Shown here: positions 42,647 through 51,643 of the stretch, piece by piece
Position numbering within the stretch: position 1 is the first letter of the stretch
Layout of the letters: each line of letters opens with the position of its first letter
Assembly: GCA_021390615.1 (NCBI GenBank)
Contig: JAJEJU010000024.1
Location: 620,001 to 684,000, forward strand
DNA: 64,000 nt
Direction: 5' to 3'
DNA from: Rhodanobacteraceae bacterium ZG21-1
Lineage (GTDB): Bacteria; Pseudomonadota; Gammaproteobacteria; Xanthomonadales; Rhodanobacteraceae
The notes under the pieces: generated by a model
Told to the model about the DNA's origin: nothing
Seen by the model: the letters and a program-made list of their open reading frames with translations, nothing else
Databases searched by the model: none
Position numbers and translations under genes: made by a program

Positions 42647-45613
42647 CTAGAGCTTGTAGTTCAGCCCGAACATCACTGTGCGGCCCCAGGTGTCGTATTC
42701 CAGCGGCCGAGCGATCTGGATGCCGTTCGGCAGGCCGGAGATCTGCTGGGTGATGTCCGCCGAATTGCTGAGGTTGTTGACCTGCAGCAGGATCGACAAG
42801 CCCTTGAGCTGGCCTTCGGTGAAGTCGTAGCCCGCCTGGAAATCGGTCTGCCGGCTGGCCAGCACCTTGGTGTAGCCGAGCTGGTCGAACAGCGCCACCG
42901 CCTCGCCGGTGAAGGAGGAGCGATAGCGTTCGGCGATGCGCACCGAAAAGCCGTTCTTCTCGTAGTACAGGGCGAGATTGGCCACCTTGCGCGACAAGCC
43001 GGGCAGGGTGGACGGGCTGCCGGGAATCGAGGAGACCGCGCTGACCGGGATGGTGCTGTTGGTCAGCGAGAAGTTCGCCTGCACGCCGAAGCCGTCGAGC
43101 GCATGCGCGAGCAGGCCGCCCTCCAGCGCGCCGGACAGCTCCAGGCCCTGCATCTTGCCGCCGGTGCCGTTCTCCGGCTGGGTGTAGGCGCCGTAGTCGC
43201 TGGAAGGCGTCAGTGTGGGATCGTCGTTGACGAAGCCGTGCGCGGGGAAGTCGTAGTCGAGCACGGTCTTGTTGTAGATGTAGTTCAGCAGGTGCTTGCC
43301 GAACACCGCTACCGCGACATAGCTGGACTTGCCGAAATACTTTTCCCACGACAGGTCGGCACCCACCGCGACGTAGGGCCGCAACTGCGGATTGCCGCCG
43401 CTGCCGGACCACAGCACCTGGCCGGCGCCGGGCCCGCTGGTGACCTGGGCCACGCCGGCGGAGGCGGCGACCTTCTCGTCGTCGATGCGGCCGCGCGCCA
43501 TGGTCTTGGCCAGGCCGAAGCGCAGGTATTGCTGGTCGTCGAGCTGGGCGACCAGGTTCAGGCTGGGCAGCACCTTGTTGTACTTGGCGCCGCCGGTGAG
43601 CGTGCCGACCAGGGTGTCGCCGTTGCTCTGCAGCGCCTCGGAGGACTGGTCGGTATGCACGAACTGCACGCCGACGTTGCCGCGCAGCGGAATGCTGCCC
43701 AGCGAGGTCTCGATGTTGAACTTGGCGTAGGCGACCGGGACTTTTTCCTCGACCGAGTAGTTGCGGCTCCAGTCGCCCTGGCGGTTCTGCTCGGTGAGGT
43801 AGAACTGGTTCTGCAGCGCCTGCAGCACGTCGTAGTTGAGCAGGCCGGGGATGCCGCCGTAGGCCAGCGAGGTGGGGTTGTAGAGCACGGACGGATCGAT
43901 CGGCGCGCTGAAGCCCGGCTGGTAGTTGCTGCCGGTGGAGCCGTTGCCGTAGAGCCAGGCGTAGTACACGTCGGCCTGCTTGACCTTCTTGCGGTCCGAG
44001 TAGTCCACGCCGAGGTTCATGCTGCTGAAGATCCAGCCCAGCGGATGGGTCACCTCCAGCCGCACCGCCTTGATGGTGTCGTTCTGGCGGTCGAATTCCT
44101 CGCGGCCGTTGTAGCCGTAGTCGAGCGGATCGGTGAAGGCCAGCGCGTTGGGGTCGGCCAGGTTGATGCCGGGCGTGAAGTTCGGATAGCCGTTGCCGGT
44201 GGGCGTGACGAACTGCGTGCTCATCAGGCCCTTGTCGGGCAGGCCGGCGAACAGGTAGGCGTCGTGCAGCTGTTTCTTCGCGCTGGAATAGGACAGGTCC
44301 GCGGTGGCCGACCAGTCGTTGCCGAAGTCGTACTGATTGTTCCAGCCGGCCGAGAACAGCTTGTCGTGTTCCTTGGTGTACTCGTTCTGCAGCACCGGCG
44401 CGAGGCCGTACACCGTGCCCGAGGTGACGATCGGGTAGGGATAGCCCGGCGACAAGCCGATGTTCGAGTACGACACGTTGTTGTACGGGCTGCTCGACCA
44501 CTGCACGCCGTTGGTATACGAGCGCTCGTTGAAGGTGGAGTAGTACAGGTCGAGGGTGGAGTGGTAGTGATCGCCCGGCGCCCATTCGATCACCGTCATC
44601 AAGCCGTTGCGCACCTGGTTCTCCGACTTCGCGCGCAGCTGCATGCCTTCCTGCGAGATCACGTTGTCCGGCATGCCAGGCGTATGCGCGCCGCCCCAGT
44701 TCTGGTCGATGCCGGCCGAGCCGTTGTCCACGCTCCACCACCAGGCCTGGTACTGCTTTTCCTGGATCGGCGAATCGAGCTGGGCGAAGCCGACGGCCAC
44801 GCCGAGGGTGTGGTCGAAGAACTGGTCGATGTAGGAGAAGCTGACGCGATGGCCGGTATCGCCGACGCCCACGCCCGGATTGAGCTTGCCGTTGCTGCTG
44901 TACTCGCCGCGCAGGTTGGCCGCGATGGTGCGGTTGGGCAGGTCCAGCGGCTTGATCGTATGCAGGTCCACCGTGCCGGACAGGCCCTGGCCGATCAGGC
45001 TGGCGTCGGGCGTCTTGTAGACCGCAGCGCCGCTGATCAGCTCGGACGGATACTGGTCGTATTCGACGCCGCGGTTCTCGCCGATGGTGGCCTGCTCGCG
45101 GCCATTGAGGGTGGTGCCGGCGAAATCCGGCGACAGGCCGCGGATCGAGATCACGTTGGCGCGGCCGTCCACGCGCTGGGTGGCCAGGCCGGGCAGGCGC
45201 GCCAGGCTCTCGGCGATGCTCGCGTCAGGCAGCTGGCCGATGTCCTGGGCGGAAATCGCCTCGATGATGCTGTCGGAATTCTGCTTGGCCTTCAGCGCGT
45301 TCTCGATGCTGCTGCGGATGCCGGTCACCACGATGGCATCGAGGTTGCTCACCGAGTCCTCGGACTTGGGCGTCTGCCTGTCGGTGGCCTTGGCCTTGCC
45401 GCCCGGCTTGGCGGTCTTCGCCTTGGCGGGTGCGGCTGTGCTGTCGGCGGCTGTAGCCGGAGCAGTTTCCTGGGCTTGCTGGGCCTGTTGGGCCTGGGCG
45501 CCGGTGCTGGCCAGCGCGGCGAACAAGGCGGTGCCGCAGGCGACCGCCAACGGCTTCGCGCGCCAGTGCCCGCAACGGGCAGCCGGCGTCGATGGCAAAC
45601 GACGATGACTCAT
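42647..45613 (-). CDS. TonB-dependent receptor, Xanthomonas/Caulobacter type
   Basis: The start is ATG 45613 (MSHRRLPSTP), which is followed by a signal peptide (PLAVACGTALFAALASTGAQAQ). A Lys/Ala/Thr-rich linker precedes the TonB box region NLDAIVVTGIRSSIENALKAK. A plug domain follows (SAQDIGQLPDASIAESLARLPG, RGLSPDFAGTTLNGRE) and then the 22-stranded barrel, ending WGRTVMFGLNYKL with the terminal aromatic expected for outer-membrane insertion. At 988 aa it is normal for this subfamily, which takes up oligosaccharides, siderophores or other large substrates. It shares no regulator or hydrolase cluster here, so the substrate is open. It converges with the glycosyltransferase. Confidence 0.9.
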   Translation of the reverse strand: MSHRRLPSTPAARCGHWRAKPLAVACGTALFAALASTGAQAQQAQQAQETAPATAADSTAAPAKAKTAKPGGKAKATDRQTPKSEDSVSNLDAIVVTGIRSSIENALKAKQNSDSIIEAISAQDIGQLPDASIAESLARLPGLATQRVDGRANVISIRGLSPDFAGTTLNGREQATIGENRGVEYDQYPSELISGAAVYKTPDASLIGQGLSGTVDLHTIKPLDLPNRTIAANLRGEYSSNGKLNPGVGVGDTGHRVSFSYIDQFFDHTLGVAVGFAQLDSPIQEKQYQAWWWSVDNGSAGIDQNWGGAHTPGMPDNVISQEGMQLRAKSENQVRNGLMTVIEWAPGDHYHSTLDLYYSTFNERSYTNGVQWSSSPYNNVSYSNIGLSPGYPYPIVTSGTVYGLAPVLQNEYTKEHDKLFSAGWNNQYDFGNDWSATADLSYSSAKKQLHDAYLFAGLPDKGLMSTQFVTPTGNGYPNFTPGINLADPNALAFTDPLDYGYNGREEFDRQNDTIKAVRLEVTHPLGWIFSSMNLGVDYSDRKKVKQADVYYAWLYGNGSTGSNYQPGFSAPIDPSVLYNPTSLAYGGIPGLLNYDVLQALQNQFYLTEQNRQGDWSRNYSVEEKVPVAYAKFNIETSLGSIPLRGNVGVQFVHTDQSSEALQSNGDTLVGTLTGGAKYNKVLPSLNLVAQLDDQQYLRFGLAKTMARGRIDDEKVAASAGVAQVTSGPGAGQVLWSGSGGNPQLRPYVAVGADLSWEKYFGKSSYVAVAVFGKHLLNYIYNKTVLDYDFPAHGFVNDDPTLTPSSDYGAYTQPENGTGGKMQGLELSGALEGGLLAHALDGFGVQANFSLTNSTIPVSAVSSIPGSPSTLPGLSRKVANLALYYEKNGFSVRIAERYRSSFTGEAVALFDQLGYTKVLASRQTDFQAGYDFTEGQLKGLSILLQVNNLSNSADITQQISGLPNGIQIARPLEYDTWGRTVMFGLNYKL

Positions 45614-46039
45614 GCTTCCTCTCCCTCTGGCATGGATGCCCCCCGGCACCCGGACACGTTCCCGTGTCGTCTGGTCGGGCACAGCCGTGACCTGCTATGC
45701 GCAAATTCCGGGTGTGTCCGCGCTTTTTTGCGAGCGAGCATTCCCGAAAAAATTTGCTGCTGTCATTACGCGTCGCAACATGACGCGGGCTGCGAGTTCG
45801 CATAGCCAAGCGGTTTAACGTGATGCGCAGCACATTCTTTCGAGGGCACACGGTGGCCGTGCGATGTCACGTTCGGATTGCAATTCGGCTTGCGGCGAGA
45901 CCGACGCGACGTCTTGCGAAACCTTGCAAGCTGCCGCAGGCGCACGCGATGCCGGGGTACGACGGGTGCTGGATTGAACGGCGCGAGGTCATCGATCCTG
46001 GCGGCCTTCGACGCTGTCCATCAACAGGGGATTGCCGCG
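45614..46039. other. Upstream region of the TonB-dependent receptor
   Basis: 426-bp divergent gap. A-rich runs (GCAAATTTTTTCGGG and GCAAAAAAGCG on the minus strand near 45730-45760) and a 5-bp inverted repeat CACGG-TGG-CCGTG at 45849-45861 are visible. No operator or promoter can be assigned with confidence. Confidence 0.4.
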
Positions 46040-46540
46040 ATGTCGAGCGCATGGTCGACGCTTTGCGAGACGCTATGTCCGGGCGATGGCAGCCTTTACG
46101 AAGAGGTGCGTCAGGCCGAGGCATCGCCACGCGACTACCTGGCGCGCTTCCGCGAGGCGCTGCTCGATCGCGGTATCGAGCGCGCCGCCGAGGTGGAGCC
46201 CTGGCTGGCCCTGGTGGACGGCTTGGCGCGGCGCGAACGGCTGCAGGAATTCGACCATCGCCTGCATGCCGAAACCTTGGCCGATGGCCTGGAGCAACTG
46301 CATCCCGCGCAGCAGCAAGCGATTGTGCTGACCCAGCTGCGAAAAAACGACAAGCGCGGCGAAGCCTTGCTTCAGGCTGCCGCCGAAGAACTCGGCGCCT
46401 GGCGGCTGGGCTTGCTCAGCCTCGATATCGCATCGGACAGCTATCCGCTGACCATGGCGCCGCTCGATGATGTCGCGACGGTCACCCGGTTGGCGTCATC
46501 GCTGGGGCGGCGCGTGGAGAGCTTCTCGACCGCCGCATAA
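46040..46540 (+). CDS. Hypothetical protein, possibly DUF6630-like (166 aa)
   Basis: The ATG at 46040 has AGGGGAT upstream. The protein is soluble and helical, with EALLDRGIERAAEVEPWLALVDGLARRERLQEFDHR and LEQLHPAQQQAIVLTQLR segments given here in part, and a beta end (LGLLSLDIASDSYPLTMAP). The ELGAWRLGLLSLDIASDSY piece recalls DUF6630 proteins, which are uncharacterised. The family call is weak. It converges on the ExbD gene across a strong hairpin. Confidence 0.58.
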   Translation: MSSAWSTLCETLCPGDGSLYEEVRQAEASPRDYLARFREALLDRGIERAAEVEPWLALVDGLARRERLQEFDHRLHAETLADGLEQLHPAQQQAIVLTQLRKNDKRGEALLQAAAEELGAWRLGLLSLDIASDSYPLTMAPLDDVATVTRLASSLGRRVESFSTAA

Positions 46541-46589
46541 GCGCAGCCTCGCTTCGCGCGAACCTGGGCTTTAGACCGATGCGGCGCTT

Positions 46590-46619
46590 ATCCCGTCAGG
46601 CTGCATGCCCTGACGGGAT
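46590..46619. terminator. Bidirectional hairpin between 46540 and the ExbD gene
   Basis: Arms ATCCCGTCAGG (46590-46600) and CCTGACGGGAT (46609-46619) form a perfect 11-bp stem with an 8-base loop. It lies between convergent genes and is the likely end for both transcripts. Confidence 0.7.
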
Positions 46620-46649
46620 GGCGTGTGGTGCGCTATGAGTTGGCGAGTT

Positions 46650-47057
46650 TCAGCCGTCGCTGTCGACGAAATCGATCTTGGCGACGCCCTGCGCCTTGGC
46701 CGCGGCGAGCACGTGGGCCACCGCCTCGTAGGCGGTGCCGTCCGCCGCACGGATCTCCAGCTCGGGCTGCTCGGCCTGGTGCGCGAGAATGCTGAGCTGC
46801 GGCTCGAGCTGCGCGTCGCTGATCGGCGTGCTGTTCCAGCTGAGCGCGCCATCCGCGGCCACCGTGAGCTGGATCGGGTCCGGAGGCGGCACGGGCCAGT
46901 CGCCGGCGTTCGGCATGGGCAGGTCGACGCGTGCCTTATGGGTGAGTATCGGCACGGTGATCATGAAGATGATCAACAGCACCAGCATCACGTCGACCAG
47001 CGGGGTGACGTTGATGTCCGCAAAAGCCTGATGGGACGCACGCGCAGAGAAAGCCAT
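46650..47057 (-). CDS. ExbD/TolR-family biopolymer transport protein
   Basis: ATG at 47057 has GGGAGAAG upstream. The 135-aa protein has the family plan: an N-terminal cytoplasmic part with FADINVTPLVDVMLVLLIIFMI, in which the membrane Asp of the proton path lies (VDVM), and a small periplasmic domain (LTVAADGALSWNSTPISDAQL, RAADGTAYEAVAHVLAAAKAQGV). It normally works with ExbB and TonB to energise receptors, but no exbB or tonB is adjacent. Whether it serves the receptor encoded 1 kb away is unknown. Confidence 0.88.
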   Translation of the reverse strand: MAFSARASHQAFADINVTPLVDVMLVLLIIFMITVPILTHKARVDLPMPNAGDWPVPPPDPIQLTVAADGALSWNSTPISDAQLEPQLSILAHQAEQPELEIRAADGTAYEAVAHVLAAAKAQGVAKIDFVDSDG

Positions 47058-47225
47058 GATTCTTCTCCCGGAAAGGCGTGACGATGTTTCGACGGATGCG
47101 CCGGGGCGGGGAACCACGGCGAGGCCAGCGTAGTACCGTCGCGCGGCGGCCGGCAATACCGTATCGTCGCCTGGTGCGCAGCCGCCCGGCGCGCCACATG
47201 CCCCGGATCCAGCAAGGCTAAGGAC

Positions 47226-48692
47226 ATGTCCAAGACACTGGCGGATTCACTGGCCGCCATCGAGCACATCGTGGTGCTGATGTTGGAGAACCGCTCGTTC
47301 GATCACATGCTGGGTTTTCTCTATCAGCAGAGCGGCAATCGATCGCCTGGCGGTCAGGCTTTCGAGGGTCTGCGCGGCACGGAGTCGAATCCGGCGCCGA
47401 ACGGCGGCGCGGCAGTACCGGTGTTCAAGCTGCAGCCTGGCGCGGCGAACGTCTACTACATGCCAGGCAGCGATCCCGGCGAGGGTTACGCGGCGACCAA
47501 CGCCCAGCTGTTCGGCAGCACGGCCGCGCCGAGCCCGCCGCTGGCGAGCAATCAGGGCTTCGTCACCAACTATGCCCAGACGCTGGCCTGGGAGGCGAAA
47601 TCATCGATGTCGATCCTGCCCGGCACGGTCGCCGCCGACATCATGGGCATGCACACGCCGCAGACCTTGCCCGTGCTGTCGACGCTCGCGCGCGGCTATG
47701 CGGTGTGCGATCACTGGTTCGGCTCGGTGCCGACCGAGACCCTGCCGAACCGCGCCTTCATGCATGCCGCCACCTCGCAGGGCCACATGGACGACAAGGC
47801 TAAGTCGTTTACCGCGCCGACGATCTACAGCGCACTGAGCCGGCAGAACATCAGCTGGATGATTTACGGCTACGACGCCGAACCGCTGACACGAGTGACC
47901 TTCACCGACCTGGTCGCTGCAGCCGACAGCCAATTCGGCCGCTTCGCCGATTTCCGTGCGGCGGCTGCGGCCGGTACGCTGGCGGCCTATAGTTTTCTCG
48001 AGCCGAGCTGGGGTTCCAGCGGCAACAGCCAGCATCCCAACTACGACGTAGCCCTGGGCGAGCAGTTGATCCACGATGTCTACACCGCCTTGCGCGGCGG
48101 TCCTGCCTGGGCGCAGACGCTGCTCATCATCACCTATGACGAACACGGTGGCTGCTACGACCACGTGGTGCCGCCGACCGGCGCGGTGCCCCCGGACGCC
48201 ACGCCCGGCGAGTACGGTTTCGATTTCAAGCGCTTCGGCCCGCGCGTGCCGACCCTGCTGATCTCGCCGCTGATTCCTGCCGGCAGCGTATTCCGCGTGC
48301 CGGCCGGCGCGATGCCGCTCGATCACACCTCGATCCTGCGCACGCTGCAGCGGCGCTGGAATGTGCCGGCTTTGACTGCGCGCGATGCCGCCGCCAGCGA
48401 CGTCGGCGCCGCACTGTCGCTGACCCGGGCACGCACCGACAATCCTCTGGCCGGTGTCACCGTGCCGGTCTCGGCCGGCAGCGGACCGTCGGCAGGCAAG
48501 CCCTCGCATCTGCAGCAGGTCTACGCCGCGCTGGCCGCACAGCTGCCGCCGCACCGCGGCACCGGCGCCACCCAGCAACCCAGTCCCGCGCTGCACAGCG
48601 AAAGCGACTATGCCGAGTACATCGAGCGTCGGCTCGCTGCGTGGAAGGCGGCGCGCAAGCCTGCGCCCAAGGCACCGCGAGGCAAGCACTGA
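47226..48692 (+). CDS. Phospholipase C / acid-phosphatase-like phosphoesterase
   Basis: The 488-aa protein starts MSKTLADSLAAIEHIVVLMLENRSFDHMLGFL, the opening of the PF04185 phosphoesterase family (given here in family sense, motif ENRSFDH at residues 21-27). It continues with YAVCDHWFGSVPTETLPNRAF, SQGHMDD and LLIITYDEHGGCYDHVVPP, which hold the metal and catalytic residues of the alkaline-phosphatase superfamily. Most bacterial relatives carry a Tat signal. None is visible here and AAGGA stands just before the ATG, so it may be cytoplasmic or exported another way. The C-terminal 80 residues are Pro/Ala-rich. Substrate (phospholipid or phosphomonoester) is open. Confidence 0.85.
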   Translation: MSKTLADSLAAIEHIVVLMLENRSFDHMLGFLYQQSGNRSPGGQAFEGLRGTESNPAPNGGAAVPVFKLQPGAANVYYMPGSDPGEGYAATNAQLFGSTAAPSPPLASNQGFVTNYAQTLAWEAKSSMSILPGTVAADIMGMHTPQTLPVLSTLARGYAVCDHWFGSVPTETLPNRAFMHAATSQGHMDDKAKSFTAPTIYSALSRQNISWMIYGYDAEPLTRVTFTDLVAAADSQFGRFADFRAAAAAGTLAAYSFLEPSWGSSGNSQHPNYDVALGEQLIHDVYTALRGGPAWAQTLLIITYDEHGGCYDHVVPPTGAVPPDATPGEYGFDFKRFGPRVPTLLISPLIPAGSVFRVPAGAMPLDHTSILRTLQRRWNVPALTARDAAASDVGAALSLTRARTDNPLAGVTVPVSAGSGPSAGKPSHLQQVYAALAAQLPPHRGTGATQQPSPALHSESDYAEYIERRLAAWKAARKPAPKAPRGKH

Positions 48693-48836
48693 CGTGGTTG
48701 CTGCTCGGCCGGCTTGCAGCATCCGGCTGGTGCAGTCGGCGTCAACGTGCGGCTATCTCTCGGGGCACGTTCCCGGACGCATTTTCCAGCCTGCACGCGG
48801 CGCATTCCCGGCGCGGGCCACGCGCTGTTTCAGGTC

Positions 48837-50741
48837 CTAGATGGATACCTGCCGGCCGATATCCACCACCTGGCCCGGCGGCACGCGCAGGTAGTCGGTG
48901 ACGCGCGCGCAGTTGCGCAGCAGGATGCCGAACATCCGCGACATCCAGCGCGGCAGTCCACGTTTATCCTCGCGCGGCACGATTTTCTCCATGCCGATGA
49001 AATAGGTCAGCGCCTGCGCGTCGATCGGGCAGCCGTGCGTGACCACCTGGGCCATCAGCGAGGGCAGGTCCGGCCGCTGCATGAAGCCGTAGCTGGCGGT
49101 GATCGACCAGAAGCCCGGCGCCGCCTCGGTGAGAGTGACGCGGTTCTGCACGGGGATGTAAGGCGTCGAGGCGATGTCCAGGGTCACCGCGAGCACGTGC
49201 TGGTGCAGGGCACCGCTGTGCTTCACGTACCACTGCATCACTGGCGGGGTGGTGGCCTTGGCGCGGGTGAGGAACACGGCGGTGCCCGGCACGCGCGCCA
49301 CCTTGGCGGTCGCCAGTTCGGCGACGAAGTCCTCGATCGGCACCGGGTTTTCACTGAGCCGGCTGGCGACCGCGCCGATGCCCTGGTGCCAGACGAACAT
49401 CACCAGGTAGACCAGGGCGGCGAGCAGCAGCGGCACGTAGCCGCCGTCCAGCAGCTTCATCATGTTCGAGGCAAAGAACGAGGCATCGACCACGAAGAAC
49501 AGTCCGGCGATGAGCAGGCACGGCAGCAGGGGCCATTTCCAGATCTCGCGCATGGCGATGAACAGCAGCGCGGTAGTCATCAGCATGGTCGCGGAGACGG
49601 CGATGCCGTAGGCGCCGGCCAGGCTGTCCGATTTGCGGAAAGCCAGCGCCAGGCCGATGGTGACCAGCATCAGCAGCCAGTTGATCGCGCCGACATAGAT
49701 CTGGCCGTAGCCTTCTTCCGAGGTCTGCACGACCTTCAGCCGCGGCATCCAGCCCAGCTGGATCGCCTGCCGCGTCATCGAGAACGCGCCGGTGATGATC
49801 GACTGGCTGGCGATGATGGTGGCGATGGTGGAGAGCACGATCAGCGGCAGAGTCAGCGGCGCCGGGCATAGCCGGTAGAAGATGTTGCCGGCGGTGGGCG
49901 CACCGGCCAGCACGATCGCGCCCTGGCCGGCGTAGTTGAGCACCAGGCTGGGAAACACCAGCGCGGACCAGGCCAGCTTGATCGGCCCGGCGCCGAAATG
50001 GCCCATGTCGGCATACAGCGCCTCCGCGCCGGTGACGCACAGGAACACGCCGCCCAGCACCAGGAAGCTGGCGGTGCCGCCATGCAGCAGATAGTGCAGC
50101 GCGTGATACGGGTTCAACGCCCACAGGATCGCCGGATGGCGCGCGATGCCCCATACCCCGAGCACGGCCATGGTCAGGAACCACAAGGCCATGATCGGGC
50201 CGAATGCGCGGCCGATCTTGGCGGTGCCGATGGGTTGCAGGGCGAACAGCCCGAGCAGGATCAGCACGGTCAGCGGCAGCACGTAGGCCTGCAGCTTCGG
50301 CGCCGCGATGTTCAGGCCTTCCAGCGCCGACAGTACCGAAATCGCCGGGGTGATCGCGCCGTCGCCGTAGATCAGCGCGGCGCCGAACAGGCCGAGCGCC
50401 ACGATCAGCGGCCGCTTCTGGCGCTTCACGCCGAGCAGGGCCATCAGGGCGAGGATGCCGCCCTCGCCGTCGTTGTCGATGCGCATGGCGAAGCCGGCGT
50501 ACTTCACCGTAGTGACGATGACCAGAGTCCACACCAGCAGCGAGATCACGCCCAGGATGGTGTCGGCCTGGTTGCCGCCGGTCATGTCGAGCACGGTCTT
50601 GAAGGTGTACAGCGGGCTGGTGCCGATGTCGCCGAACACCACGCCGAGCGCGCCGATGCCGGCCACCAGGGTGGTCGGTTTTTTCCAGGGCGACGGTGCG
50701 GTGGCGGGAACGGGCGTGGCTGGACTGGTTTCCTGGGTCAC
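48837..50741 (-). CDS. kup: Low-affinity potassium uptake protein Kup
   Basis: The start is GTG 50741, giving a 634-aa protein of normal Kup length, with AGGTG upstream. The signature GALGVVFGDIGTSPLYTFKTVL is near residue 30. About twelve membrane helices follow, with DNDGEGGILALMALLG, GDGAITPAISVLSALEG and a cytosolic C-terminal domain from about residue 450. Kup (HAK/KUP/KT family) couples K+ uptake to protons. The longer frame before 50741 is not coding. It stands downstream of the GST/DUF899 pair on the same strand, separated by 150 bp. Confidence 0.95.
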   Translation of the reverse strand: MTQETSPATPVPATAPSPWKKPTTLVAGIGALGVVFGDIGTSPLYTFKTVLDMTGGNQADTILGVISLLVWTLVIVTTVKYAGFAMRIDNDGEGGILALMALLGVKRQKRPLIVALGLFGAALIYGDGAITPAISVLSALEGLNIAAPKLQAYVLPLTVLILLGLFALQPIGTAKIGRAFGPIMALWFLTMAVLGVWGIARHPAILWALNPYHALHYLLHGGTASFLVLGGVFLCVTGAEALYADMGHFGAGPIKLAWSALVFPSLVLNYAGQGAIVLAGAPTAGNIFYRLCPAPLTLPLIVLSTIATIIASQSIITGAFSMTRQAIQLGWMPRLKVVQTSEEGYGQIYVGAINWLLMLVTIGLALAFRKSDSLAGAYGIAVSATMLMTTALLFIAMREIWKWPLLPCLLIAGLFFVVDASFFASNMMKLLDGGYVPLLLAALVYLVMFVWHQGIGAVASRLSENPVPIEDFVAELATAKVARVPGTAVFLTRAKATTPPVMQWYVKHSGALHQHVLAVTLDIASTPYIPVQNRVTLTEAAPGFWSITASYGFMQRPDLPSLMAQVVTHGCPIDAQALTYFIGMEKIVPREDKRGLPRWMSRMFGILLRNCARVTDYLRVPPGQVVDIGRQVSI

Positions 50742-50895
50742 ATGGCACCTGCGCGCGGTTGGTTCCTGGGCCCGACACCGTAGCCTAGAAAAATGACGGT
50801 CCGGATCGTCCTCGAGGCCCGATTCGCCAAGTATGGCTACCACCAACCCGCGCAGGTGAACGGCGGCCGGCTGGCCGACCGCCGGGGGAGACGGA

Positions 50896-51600
50896 TCAGC
50901 CGGCGTAGTCGAGCTTCGGATACCAGTCGGTGCCGCGGCCTTCCGGGGTCATGTCGAGCACGGTCCACAGCGGCATCAGGTCGGGCGCGCCGCGCGGGTC
51001 CTGGCCGGGATCGGCCGTCGAGCCGTCCATTTCGCCGCTCCAGAAGTGCCGGATGACGCCGTCGCGGCGCGTGAATACGTTGAGCGCCGGTTCGTCGCTG
51101 CCTTCCGGGCCGATGGCGTAGTAGTCCCGGCTGTAGGCGCCGTTGAGGTCGGCGTAGAGCGGCAGCTGCTGCCAGCCGCGTTCGCGCTTGAAGGCGAGCA
51201 GGCGTTCGAACGGCGAACGCGCGATCACTGCCAGCGCCACACGCTGGCCGATGTCGCGCGCTTCGCCGTCCCAGGCGCTCAGCAGCGAAGTGCACATCGG
51301 GCAGGGCCGCGCGCGTTGCGGGCCGAACATGTAGCTGTAGACGACCAGGGTGCTGTGTCGGCCGAACAGGCCGGCGAAATCGAGCGGGCCTTGCTCGCCT
51401 TCGAAGCGGTAGTCGCCGTTCACCTCGCCGCCGGGCGGCAGGGCCCGGCGCAGCTCGGCGACGCGTTCGATATGCCGGCGCAGTTCGATTTCCTCGGCCA
51501 GCAGGGCGGTGCGCGCGTGCCGGTATTCGGCGCTTTCGTTCGGCAGGCGCATGCTGTTTCGTTGGGCCAGTTCGAGGGCAGGCACGAGTGTGTCGTTCAT
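50896..51600 (-). CDS. DUF899-family thioredoxin-like protein
   Basis: ATG 51600 follows GGAGAA. The 234-aa protein has the DUF899 pattern: an N-terminal helix with SAEYRHARTALLAEEIELRRHIERVAELRR in part, then a thioredoxin-like fold YRFEGEQGPLDFAGLFG and MFGPQRARPCPMCTSLLSAWDG, the CPMC active-site-like pair, and RGTDWYPKLDY at the end. Relatives are annotated AhpC/TSA-like; their reaction is unclear. It follows the GST gene by 43 bp and is probably in one operon with it. Confidence 0.85.
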   Translation of the reverse strand: MNDTLVPALELAQRNSMRLPNESAEYRHARTALLAEEIELRRHIERVAELRRALPPGGEVNGDYRFEGEQGPLDFAGLFGRHSTLVVYSYMFGPQRARPCPMCTSLLSAWDGEARDIGQRVALAVIARSPFERLLAFKRERGWQQLPLYADLNGAYSRDYYAIGPEGSDEPALNVFTRRDGVIRHFWSGEMDGSTADPGQDPRGAPDLMPLWTVLDMTPEGRGTDWYPKLDYAG

Positions 51601-51643
51601 GGCGGTTCTCCATGGTTGGGGCGAAGTCACTGTCGAGGCGGAG

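Noticed and set aside
42500-45805. 1101-codon plus-strand open frame antisense to the TonB-dependent receptor
   Set aside because: It is Val/Ala/Arg/Gln-rich with no domain. The minus strand carries a full receptor with signal, plug and barrel. High G+C makes antisense frames long.
45849-45861. Inverted repeat CACGG-TGG-CCGTG as operator of the receptor gene
   Set aside because: Arms of only five bases in GC-rich DNA are expected by chance, and it is over 230 bp from the start.
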